A DNA stretch of 44,738 bases, from assembly GCA_900751785.1 (NCBI GenBank), contig CAADSM010000101.1, forward strand, positions 1 through 44,738, written 5' to 3'. The DNA comes from Lachnospiraceae bacterium. GTDB lineage: Bacteria > Bacillota > Clostridia > Lachnospirales > Lachnospiraceae. Below are positions 31,237 through 39,865 of this stretch, one piece after another. Position numbers and translations under genes: made by a program. The notes below the pieces were generated by a model, which made no database searches, had not been told where the DNA came from, and saw only the letters and a program-made list of their open reading frames with translations. Numbering within the stretch: position 1 is the stretch's first letter; each line of letters begins with the position of its first letter.

Positions 31237-32943
31237 TTACAGCTGCCGCATCGTCTCAAAGGTATTGTACAGATTGAGCTGGCCGTATCCCCACTCGCGG
31301 TTGGGGTACTCCATTGTCCCGGGCCGCACTGCGCCGAGGATCAGCAGGCTTTTGATCTGGTAAGAGTCGATGCCGGGGACGTCCTGGATATAGATGAGCC
31401 ATTCCATCATGAGGGCCACAGCTCCGGCGGTCACGGCGGCGGATGCACAGGAGCCGGAACGGGTGGAGAAGCGGCCGCCGGGCAGTGCGCCGCGGATGTT
31501 GATCCCCGGAGCCGTAATGTCCGGATTGATGCGCTGAGCGCGCGTATACCCCCGCCCTGAGGTCTGCGCCACGCCTTCCGTATTTCCGTCATAATAGGAG
31601 ACGACCACGGGGCTGGCGGTATTAGCAGGGCTGGTCAGTGTGTAGTACGGATCAGATTCGAGAAAATATACCTCTCCGCTCAGAAATTCCGTCATCGGCA
31701 GCCACATATGGAAGCTGCCGTCGATGGCGTTCAGCGGCTCTACGATGATCTTCCAGATTCCGGGCGCCGGTGCATCAAAGCGGAAGAAGATCAGCTCAGA
31801 GGTAGTCTTTTCCACGAGAACCCGATAGTCCACAGTGACCGTCGTCCGCTCAAACAGAAAATCGAGCTCGGCGGCGGCTCCTACCCGCAGCGGGATGCGG
31901 AAGGTGTTCTCGCCCGAGGGAGAGATCATGGAGATGGAGAGGATGTTCGGTATCTCCGTCCAGAGCTCGAGAAAGAATCCGTTCACATTTTCCCCCACCC
32001 GTACTTCCACTGTTTTGGTATCTGTCGGACCTGCGAGCGTATTATAGTAGTGGTGGCGTTTGTCTGCCTCGTTCCCGGTGCCGATCACAGTGATGCGGTT
32101 GGGCTTCGTGCTGTATCCCTCGATCAGGTAGGGAAACGGCAGCGTGCCGGTATGCCCGCCCATGCTCGTTCCCACAGTGATGCAGACAACAAGAGGGAGA
32201 GCGAGCCGGTCGGCCAGGTCGTTGAGATACTTCAGGCCGAGCATCAGGTCGGTTTCCTGATAGCAGACTGCGCTGCGGGGAATGAAGTAGTAGTCACGCA
32301 GATACTGTTTTGCCTGTTTCAGCTTGACGACTGCGAGGAGAGACTCCGGCGCCGCGCCGAGAAACTGTTCTGATGAATCCGCCGACCCTGCGGCAAGGCT
32401 TGCCGCATACGTGCCGTGTCCGCTCTCGTCAACAGAGGGGACATAAGAGGCAGGATCGTCGGAGCGGAGCGCTTCGTTGATCATTTCACCGGTAAACTCG
32501 CTGCCGTAGGCGAATCCCTCCGGCGGCGTCCCGGTCTGTACAGTCTGATCCCAGATGGCGGCGATCCGGGTGGTGCCGTCGATATTCCGGAACACTGCAT
32601 TTTCATAATCGATCCCGCTGTCGAGAAATCCGATGAGCACTCCTTTCCCCTTCAGCTGGAGAGTGGGATAGTTCTGGATCGGAAGGATCCCTGCCTGGTT
32701 CAGCGTCTCCATGCTCAGAGGCGCGAAGCATTTGGGGATGGAATTGTAGGAGAATTTTGACAGTGTGACAGGCTCTGCAGCCTCCTTTGGAAAATAGAAG
32801 CATTTATAGTCAAATCCTGCGTCCTGACTGCAGGGATCAGCCGCCATGAGACTGTCGAAAAAGGGGGTGCGGATATGATTCCCGATGAAGTCGCGGTAGT
32901 CTTCGGAGAGGATATTCTCACGGCATGTTTCAAGCTCAGCCAT
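31237..32943 (-). CDS. S8 (subtilisin-like) family peptidase with Cys at the catalytic Ser position
   Basis: This 568-residue protein has the S8 motifs: FLDSGIDY (Asp108), DESGHGTYAASLAAG (His176), and VIGTGNEADKR with oxyanion Asn291. The catalytic Ser motif, normally GTSxxAAxxAG, here reads SGSCASAAVTAGA; the distance to the following AG places Cys499 (codon TGT at 31447-31449) exactly at the serine position. It has no signal peptide. It resembles Clostridial Csp-type proteases that process germination enzymes, some of which are inactive. I chose ATG 32943, with GGTGA 6 nt upstream; the frame goes back to 32955. A CATATATT (32982-32975) upstream resembles a mother-cell SigE -10, weak evidence of sporulation control. 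Confidence 0.9.
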   Translation of the reverse strand: MAELETCRENILSEDYRDFIGNHIRTPFFDSLMAADPCSQDAGFDYKCFYFPKEAAEPVTLSKFSYNSIPKCFAPLSMETLNQAGILPIQNYPTLQLKGKGVLIGFLDSGIDYENAVFRNIDGTTRIAAIWDQTVQTGTPPEGFAYGSEFTGEMINEALRSDDPASYVPSVDESGHGTYAASLAAGSADSSEQFLGAAPESLLAVVKLKQAKQYLRDYYFIPRSAVCYQETDLMLGLKYLNDLADRLALPLVVCITVGTSMGGHTGTLPFPYLIEGYSTKPNRITVIGTGNEADKRHHYYNTLAGPTDTKTVEVRVGENVNGFFLELWTEIPNILSISMISPSGENTFRIPLRVGAAAELDFLFERTTVTVDYRVLVEKTTSELIFFRFDAPAPGIWKIIVEPLNAIDGSFHMWLPMTEFLSGEVYFLESDPYYTLTSPANTASPVVVSYYDGNTEGVAQTSGRGYTRAQRINPDITAPGINIRGALPGGRFSTRSGSCASAAVTAGAVALMMEWLIYIQDVPGIDSYQIKSLLILGAVRPGTMEYPNREWGYGQLNLYNTFETMRQL

Positions 32944-33005
32944 ATTGGTCACCATAGTCTGATTTTTGATAAATAATATATGAGAGAATCGGGAAAAGTA
33001 TACCG

Positions 33006-33035
33006 GTGCGGGCAGGACGAGCCTGCGCTTTTTTT
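33006..33035 (+). terminator. Orphan plus-strand intrinsic terminator upstream of the S8 gene
   Basis: GTGCGGGC (33006-33013) pairs over 8 bp (with G-T pairs) with GCCTGCGC (33021-33028), followed by seven T (33029-33035). No plus-strand gene precedes it, so it may stop antisense transcription over the S8 gene or a short unannotated RNA. Confidence 0.7.
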
Positions 33036-33099
33036 GTAATATACTAAAAAAGGTAACGCCTGATCAGGTTAAAAAAGTATAAATTCGGAGGGCTGGCTG

Positions 33100-33127
33100 T
33101 TGAAGTTGCCGGTTAATGGGGTATAAT
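33100..33127 (+). promoter_or_regulatory. Sigma-A-type promoter of the zinc-ribbon gene
   Basis: TTGAAG (33100-33105) and TATAAT (33122-33127) are 16 bp apart, ~85 nt before ATG 33213. Confidence 0.65.
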
Positions 33128-33212
33128 GTATGTAAATCGGAAAGTTGCGGAACCTGGTTCTGCAGAGACAGCGCCGGCTGTATGATGTGCCGGAAGAAGG
33201 GAGAACGAGACG

Positions 33213-33878
33213 ATGAAAGATTTTTTTGAAGATTTAGGAAAACGCATTGGCGAGACAGCAGAGACAATGACGAATAAGGCCGGAGAGGCGATCGAGATCC
33301 AGAGATTAAAGGGACAGACAAGGAGCCTTGCGAGAGGAAATGCAGTGGATCTGATGGAACTCGGAAGGATGATCTATGACCGCTTTAAGGCCGGCGGGGA
33401 AGTGGAGGAGGCCGCGCAGGGACTGTGCGAGGCGATCCGCGACCGTGAGAAGATGATGGATGAGTATGACAGAAAGATCGCGAAGATCAAAGGCTCAAGA
33501 GAGTGCACAAACTGCGGAAAGATGGTAGCAAAAGACATGGCGTACTGTCCGTACTGCGGCGAGAAGGCGGCAGCGGAGGCGCCCGAAGAAGACGTCTTCG
33601 AGGACGAAGAGAGCTATGCAGATACTATGAAAGAGAAGGCGGCAGATATGGCGGAAAGCGCAGCCAGGAAGATGGATGAGGCGGCGCAGAAGGCTGGCGA
33701 CATGGCAGGAAAGGCAGCTCAGAAAACGAGCGAAATGGCAGAGAAAGCGGCGCAGAAGACCGGTGATATGGCAGAGAAAGCCGCACAGAGGGTAGGAGAG
33801 GCAGCAGAAAAGGCGGCAGATAAGCTCAGCGATGTGGCGGATAATCTGAAGAAAGACTCCGATGTCACGGAAGAATAA
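33213..33878 (+). CDS. Zinc-ribbon protein with a LEA-like helical repeat tail
   Basis: This 221-residue protein has three parts: an N-terminal helical region (~1-93), a Cys4 zinc ribbon (Cys98, Cys101, Cys112, Cys115; CTNCGK and CPYCGEK), and an acidic linker followed by ~75 residues of Ala/Lys/Glu 11-mer-like repeats (AAQKAGDMAGKAAQKTSEM type), as in group-3 LEA and apolipoprotein-like amphipathic helices. No TM or signal peptide, so cytoplasmic. Function is unknown; the tail could bind membranes or protect proteins in desiccation or stress. The LspA-like gene follows 34 nt downstream. Confidence 0.88.
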   Translation: MKDFFEDLGKRIGETAETMTNKAGEAIEIQRLKGQTRSLARGNAVDLMELGRMIYDRFKAGGEVEEAAQGLCEAIRDREKMMDEYDRKIAKIKGSRECTNCGKMVAKDMAYCPYCGEKAAAEAPEEDVFEDEESYADTMKEKAADMAESAARKMDEAAQKAGDMAGKAAQKTSEMAEKAAQKTGDMAEKAAQRVGEAAEKAADKLSDVADNLKKDSDVTEE

Positions 33879-33912
33879 GTGGAAGGACATCACATAAAAG
33901 GCGGATACGAAG

Positions 33913-34398
33913 ATGAAAAAGATATTATTTCCTGCGGGCGGCGCAGCGCTGTTCGCGGCGGATCAGATCTTGAAGTCCTACGCAGAGCAGAATCTGGAAA
34001 AGGGAGAGGAGAGACCCCTTACAGACCGGATCGTCCTGCGCAGAGTCCACAATAAAGGAATGTGTCTGAATCTGCTGGATGAGGAACCGGGACTGGTGCG
34101 GACACTGTCGCTCGTCTCTGCGTCCGTCCTGACAGGATTCTATTTCCTGACTCTGTTCAGGAAGAAAGGGTTCTGGATGAAGAAAGGACTCTCACTCATG
34201 ACAGCCGGTGCATGGAGCAATACGGTGGACCGGTGTGCAAAAGGCTATGTTGTGGATTATGTGGGATTCCGGTGCGGGAATGAAAAGATCTCGGCGGTGA
34301 CGTACAACCTGGGAGATTTCTTCCTGGCAGCAGGCGGCGTGATATCAGCGGCTGCCGCGCTGTTCCGTCCGAAGAGAAAGAACAGGAAAAGTGAATAA
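33913..34398 (+). CDS. Signal peptidase II-like (LspA family) protein, divergent
   Basis: This 161-residue protein has LspA-like features: ADQILKSY at the N-terminus (DQxxK), VHNKGMCLNLL (NxG), and the two active-site Asp motifs SNTVDR (Asp106) and YNLGDFF (Asp135). TM segments are predicted near 5-20, 63-83, 88-105 and 130-148. LspA cleaves the signal peptides of prolipoproteins. The sequence is divergent from the usual GNxxDR and NxADS forms, so it may be a paralogue of the main LspA. ATG 33913 lies 34 nt after the LEA-like gene, suggesting an operon. Confidence 0.85.
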   Translation: MKKILFPAGGAALFAADQILKSYAEQNLEKGEERPLTDRIVLRRVHNKGMCLNLLDEEPGLVRTLSLVSASVLTGFYFLTLFRKKGFWMKKGLSLMTAGAWSNTVDRCAKGYVVDYVGFRCGNEKISAVTYNLGDFFLAAGGVISAAAALFRPKRKNRKSE

Positions 34399-34443
34399 AG
34401 AGGGGACGGTCGATCAATACCGATTTTAATCCCTGACATGCAG

Positions 34444-34514
34444 GGAAGAGACATTCCCGGAGATTTCGGACTTTTTAATAACCGGATTCTCTGCCGGGCT
34501 GTCTCTTCCTTTTT
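34444..34514 (+). terminator. Long intrinsic terminator after the LspA-like gene
   Basis: GGAAGAGACA (34444-34453) pairs perfectly with TGTCTCTTCC (34500-34509), with inner CCCGG/CCGGG pairing and a T-run of five after it (34510-34514). The remaining bases to 34654, before topB's end, hold a few small hairpins but no gene. Confidence 0.82.
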
Positions 34515-34654
34515 ATGCCCCTTATTTTAGGGCACAAAAGCCCATTGTTTGGATTTTAAGGAGCGCTCCATCAGTTAAGCGGTTTTCCATTCCTTTATCT
34601 TTGTCCCATTGATGAAGGAATGCTGCGGCAGGATTCATGAGAAGGTCCTGCACA

Positions 34655-36853
34655 TTAGAGCTTAAGATTCTTGAACGCATCGGCGAAGGCATTGTTCAGG
34701 GGCTCATTTGCCTCCTTAGCCTGCTTCCGCAAATAATTCGCGACGTCTCTTTTGTTGGCGCCTTTGCCTTCTTTCTTCCTGCGGTCCTGGAAGGCGGAAA
34801 GCTTTTCCTTGTGGCCGCAGGAGCAGACGAAGCGCTGTGCATCGCCCTTTCCGACCAGCTCCATCTTCTTGTGGCAGACGGGGCAGCGGGCGTTGGTGCG
34901 GCGCGAGATTGTCTCGCGGTAACCGCATTCCCGATCCTGGCAGACGAGCAGTTTCCCGTGCTTTCCGTTGACCTCGAGCATGAATTTCCCGCACTGCGGA
35001 CACTTGTGTCTTGTCAGGTTATCGTGGCGGAAAGTGCCGTCCGCGTTCCTGATCTGGTCGATCAGCGACTTTGTGTAGCCTTCGATCTCAGACATGAACC
35101 TGCGGTCCGACTCTTTGCCGAGCGAGATCGCCTTCAGCCGCTGCTCCCACTGGGCGGTCAGCTCCGGACTTTTCAGGTCGGCGGGAACGAGGGAGAGGAG
35201 CTGCTTTCCCTTGGAGGTGATATGGATCTCATTTCCTTTTTTCTCCATCAGGAAGCTGTTGAACAGTTTCTCTATGATATCCGCGCGGGTAGCCACAGTG
35301 CCGAGTCCTCCTGTCTCTCCAAGAGTGCGGACGATTGCTTTGTCCTTGTGCTCCAGATATTTCACCGGGTTTTCCATTGCCGCGATCAGCGTGCCTTCTG
35401 TGAAATATGCAGGCGGCTTCGTCTTCCCCTCTGTGACAGTGAGGGCGGTGACGGTGAGATCTGTGCCTTCCTTTACATCCGGGAGGCTCTGGGCGGAGAT
35501 GAGATCTGCAGATCCGTCGTCCTCATCGTCATCCGCATCCTCCCAGCCGGCGTCATAGACTTCCCGCCATCCGGCCTTCAGGATCACATTTCCCTTTGCG
35601 TGGAACGTTTCGCTGCCAATCGTTCCCGTAAGGGATGTCTCCTCATACTCGCAGGCCGGCGAGAGTACAGCCAGAAAACGGCGGACGACCATGTCGTAGA
35701 TCCGGCGTTCGTCGCTGCTCATGTGCTCGAGCTGGACGAACTGCTCTGTGGGGATGATGGCATGGTGGTCAGACACCTTGGAATTATCTACAAAGGACTT
35801 GTTCGCGCGGATCTCCTGCATGGAGAGCCGCGCCGCTGTCTTGCGGTAAGGGCCGACAGCGCAGGCTTTCAGACGCTCCTTTAACGTGCCGGTCATATCA
35901 GAGGTCAGATAGCGGGAGTCGGTCCTCGGATAGGTGAGGACCTTGTGGTTTTCATACAGCCTCTGCATGATATTCAGTGTCTCTTTGGCGGAATAGCCGT
36001 ACCGCTGGTTTGCCTCACGCTGCAGGGCAGTGAGGTCGTACAGCGCAGGGGAGTAAGTCTTTTTCGATTTCTTTTTCACCTCGGAAATATGGAGCTTTTT
36101 CGCACTGCCGCGGCGGATGGAATCCACTTTTTCGCGGTCGAATGTCCTGCCGGATCCGGTCCTGCTGTCGGTCCAGGTAAATGTGATCCCGCCGGCGGAA
36201 GCCCTCAGCCCGTAGTAGGGCTGGGGCTTAAACTTTCGGATCTCGTCCTCCCGGGCGGCGATCATGGCGAGGGTAGGCGTCTGGACGCGGCCGCAGGAGA
36301 GCTGTGCGTTGTACTTGCAGGTCAGGGCGCGGGTGGCGTTGATCCCGACGACCCAGTCGGACTCCGCCCGCGCGACAGCCGCGTGGTACAGATTCTCATA
36401 ATCCTTTCCCGGACGGAGATGGGCGAACCCTTCCCGGATCGCCTTGTCTGTCACAGAGGAGATCCAGAGCCTTTTCAGCGGTTTCTTATTCCCGGCTTTG
36501 TCCAGGATCCAGCGGGCGACGAGCTCACCCTCGCGCCCGGCATCGGTGGCAATGATGACGTCGGATACGTCCCTGCGGAAGATCTGTTCCTTTACAGCAT
36601 GGTATTGTTTGGAGGTCTGCCGGATGACGACAAGCTTCCACTGCTTCGGAAGCATGGGCAGCGTGTCCATGCTCCAGGTCTTGTACTGCTCACCGTATTC
36701 TTCGGGATCAGCCAGCGTCACCAGATGCCCGAGAGCCCAGGTGACGATATAGTCTTTTCCCTCCATATAAGTATTTGTTTTTTTGCCGCAGCCGAGGACT
36801 CGTGCGATATCCCTCGCCACGGAAGGTTTTTCTGCGATCACAAGATGCTTCAT
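34655..36853 (-). CDS. topB: DNA topoisomerase III
   Basis: This 732-residue type IA topoisomerase has the TOPRIM domain (LVIAEKPSVARDIA and DAGREGE), the catalytic tyrosine Tyr308 in VLTYPRTDSRYL, and C-terminal zinc-ribbon Cys motifs (CPQCGKFM, CPVCHKKM). It cuts one DNA strand to relax or decatenate. The layout is that of TopB; the C-terminal zinc fingers support DNA binding. AGGAGA precedes ATG 36853. A YitT gene ends 31 nt upstream on the same strand. Confidence 0.95.
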   Translation of the reverse strand: MKHLVIAEKPSVARDIARVLGCGKKTNTYMEGKDYIVTWALGHLVTLADPEEYGEQYKTWSMDTLPMLPKQWKLVVIRQTSKQYHAVKEQIFRRDVSDVIIATDAGREGELVARWILDKAGNKKPLKRLWISSVTDKAIREGFAHLRPGKDYENLYHAAVARAESDWVVGINATRALTCKYNAQLSCGRVQTPTLAMIAAREDEIRKFKPQPYYGLRASAGGITFTWTDSRTGSGRTFDREKVDSIRRGSAKKLHISEVKKKSKKTYSPALYDLTALQREANQRYGYSAKETLNIMQRLYENHKVLTYPRTDSRYLTSDMTGTLKERLKACAVGPYRKTAARLSMQEIRANKSFVDNSKVSDHHAIIPTEQFVQLEHMSSDERRIYDMVVRRFLAVLSPACEYEETSLTGTIGSETFHAKGNVILKAGWREVYDAGWEDADDDEDDGSADLISAQSLPDVKEGTDLTVTALTVTEGKTKPPAYFTEGTLIAAMENPVKYLEHKDKAIVRTLGETGGLGTVATRADIIEKLFNSFLMEKKGNEIHITSKGKQLLSLVPADLKSPELTAQWEQRLKAISLGKESDRRFMSEIEGYTKSLIDQIRNADGTFRHDNLTRHKCPQCGKFMLEVNGKHGKLLVCQDRECGYRETISRRTNARCPVCHKKMELVGKGDAQRFVCSCGHKEKLSAFQDRRKKEGKGANKRDVANYLRKQAKEANEPLNNAFADAFKNLKL

Positions 36854-36884
36854 AGGTGTAAAATCTCCTGTCTGTTGATTGATG

Positions 36885-37730
36885 TTATACGCTGTGGAAG
36901 CCTTTGCCGATGATCTCGCTCGTGTTGGAGATCAGGATAAATGCCTCCGGGTCGCTTTCTTTGATGAAATTTCTCAGCCTTACTGCCTGGACGCGGTTCA
37001 GGGCAGTGAAGACAATGTATTTGTCTTTCCCGGAATAAGCGCCCTTTGCCTGACAGACGCTGGCGCTCCTGCCGAGAGTGTGTACGATGAAATCGCAGAT
37101 CGGCTCGGGGCGGTCGCACACGACATTGAAGTATTTTGAAAGATTGAAACTCTCGATGAAGGTGTCGACCATAAAGGAGCGGATCGCGAGTCCGAGTACA
37201 GAGTAGAGCCCGGTCTCGATATCAAAGATGAAAAAGCCGATGAACGTGATCAGCGCATCGGAGATCATCAGGGCGCGTCCGATATCAAAGCTGGAATATT
37301 TTTTCAGGATCATGGCAATGATATCGGTTCCGCCGCTGGAAGCGCCGATGTTGAACAGGATGGCGGATCCGAGCGCCGGAAGCGCGATGGCAAAGCAGAG
37401 CTCCAGCATGGGCTGGTCAGTCAGCGGGCTGTCCATGGGCCAGATGCGCTCCATGGCAGAGAGCGTGAAGGAGAGCAGGATGCTGCAGTAGGCTGTCTTC
37501 GCCGCAAATTTTTTGCCGAGAACGAAAAGTCCGATGACCAGCAGGAGCATGCTTGCCACAAGGTTGAAATCGCCGGCGGAGACAAGTCCCGTTTTGGCTG
37601 CAAGGACCGCGAGACCGGTGATCCCGCCGAAGGTAAAGTTGTTCGTGAATTTGAAGAAATAGGTTCCGAACGCCATGATCAGCGTGCTGAAGGTCAAAAG
37701 ACAAAAATATCGGATGTTCTTTTTTATCAT
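36885..37730 (-). CDS. YitT family membrane protein (DUF161 + DUF2179)
   Basis: This 281-residue protein has 5-6 TM helices, GASSGGTDIIAMILKKYS typical of YitT, and a C-terminal DUF2179 domain (GKDKYIVFTALNRVQAVRLR). Function is unknown. I chose ATG 37730 (MIKKNIRYF) since GAGGGGG lies ~6 nt upstream; the frame runs up to 37802. It probably precedes topB in one transcript. Confidence 0.9.
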   Translation of the reverse strand: MIKKNIRYFCLLTFSTLIMAFGTYFFKFTNNFTFGGITGLAVLAAKTGLVSAGDFNLVASMLLLVIGLFVLGKKFAAKTAYCSILLSFTLSAMERIWPMDSPLTDQPMLELCFAIALPALGSAILFNIGASSGGTDIIAMILKKYSSFDIGRALMISDALITFIGFFIFDIETGLYSVLGLAIRSFMVDTFIESFNLSKYFNVVCDRPEPICDFIVHTLGRSASVCQAKGAYSGKDKYIVFTALNRVQAVRLRNFIKESDPEAFILISNTSEIIGKGFHSV

Positions 37731-37834
37731 GGATATCCCCCTCATATAAATCATCATTTGTCTGTCTAAACGAATTGTAATCGCTGGAATATGAAAAGTC
37801 AACGCATTAAGAAGAGGACGGAAGGAAATAATAA

Positions 37835-39184
<1,350 letters not shown>

Positions 39185-39191
39185 AATTGTA

Positions 39192-39220
39192 TTGACAAAA
39201 GGAAGGGAGTCTCGTACTAT
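39192..39220 (+). promoter_or_regulatory. Sigma-A promoter of the PH-domain pair
   Basis: TTGACA (39192-39197) and TACTAT (39215-39220) have 17 bp spacing, a near-consensus promoter. Its -10 overlaps a perfect inverted repeat (39216-39245). Confidence 0.88.
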
Positions 39221-39245
39221 TGTATTAAACATGTAATACAATAGT
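39216..39245 (+). promoter_or_regulatory. Operator-like perfect inverted repeat over the promoter -10
   Basis: ACTATTGTATTA (39216-39227) and TAATACAATAGT (39234-39245) are perfect 12-bp arms with a 6-nt spacer AACATG. It overlaps the -10 and start site, a typical repressor position. The arms resemble TAATAC-type GntR family operators, but the regulator is not in the window. Confidence 0.8.
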
Positions 39246-39340
39246 GCGGGACATTTTCTTTCTGCCTAGGAGGCTCGTGTCCTGCGGGAAAGACTTGAAA
39301 GACGGTCCGAGCTGCAGAGCGGACTGCACAGGAGGAGAGC

Positions 39341-39865
39341 ATGGACAAAGAGATGAACAAGAGAGAGAAAGACAATATCAGGTATGAAAAGCTGCCGAAG
39401 TGCGCGCTACACTGCATGTACGCGGCGGATATCGTGACGGGACTCATCATCCTGGCGGTTATCGGAGCGGTCAATTATTTCTGGCTGTTCCCGAAGCAGA
39501 TCGAGACGGGAAAATGGATCTCGCTGGCGCTTGTCATCCTGCTTCTGCTGGAAGTACTGATCAGCCCCTATTTTCGTTATCACAGATATCGTTACAGTAT
39601 CAATGACGAGTGTATTGATATTATAGAAGGGTACCTGTTCGTGAAAAGGAACATTGTACCCATCGAGAGGCTGCACAAGCTCCAGACAGCGAAGGGACCG
39701 ATCGATCAGATCTTCGGAGTGGAGAAGGTGATCGTGACGACGGGAGGGGGAGATGTGACCATCTCCTTCCTTGAGGAAGAGCGGGCGGAGCAGATCGCGG
39801 AAGGCCTGCGCAGGAGGATCAACGAGATCGTGAAAGAACAGAGGGCAGAAGATGGAAGAGAATAA
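39341..39865 (+). CDS. Bacterial PH-domain protein, YdbS-like
   Basis: This 174-residue protein has two TM helices (~28-47 and 61-80) and a bPH2 domain (RYSINDECIDIIEGYLFVKR, PIERLHKLQTAKGPID). It resembles YdbS of Bacillus, encoded with YdbT; the pair protects against some antimicrobial peptides. GGAGGAGAGC precedes ATG 39341. It overlaps the next PH gene by 14 nt. Confidence 0.88.
   Translation: MDKEMNKREKDNIRYEKLPKCALHCMYAADIVTGLIILAVIGAVNYFWLFPKQIETGKWISLALVILLLLEVLISPYFRYHRYRYSINDECIDIIEGYLFVKRNIVPIERLHKLQTAKGPIDQIFGVEKVIVTTGGGDVTISFLEEERAEQIAEGLRRRINEIVKEQRAEDGRE

Noticed and set aside
32975..32982. A firm SigE promoter for the S8 gene.
   Set aside because: CATATATT fits the -10, but the upstream -35 match (GGTATACT) is weak, so I mention it only as a hint.
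34637..35884. A 415-codon plus-strand frame over topB.
   Set aside because: Shadow of topB; no recognisable motifs and no ribosome site.
39276..39384. A ~36-codon small ORF (GTG after AGGAGG) before the YdbS-like gene.
   Set aside because: The spacing from AGGAGG is only 3 nt, it overlaps the next gene, and no conserved pattern is visible.
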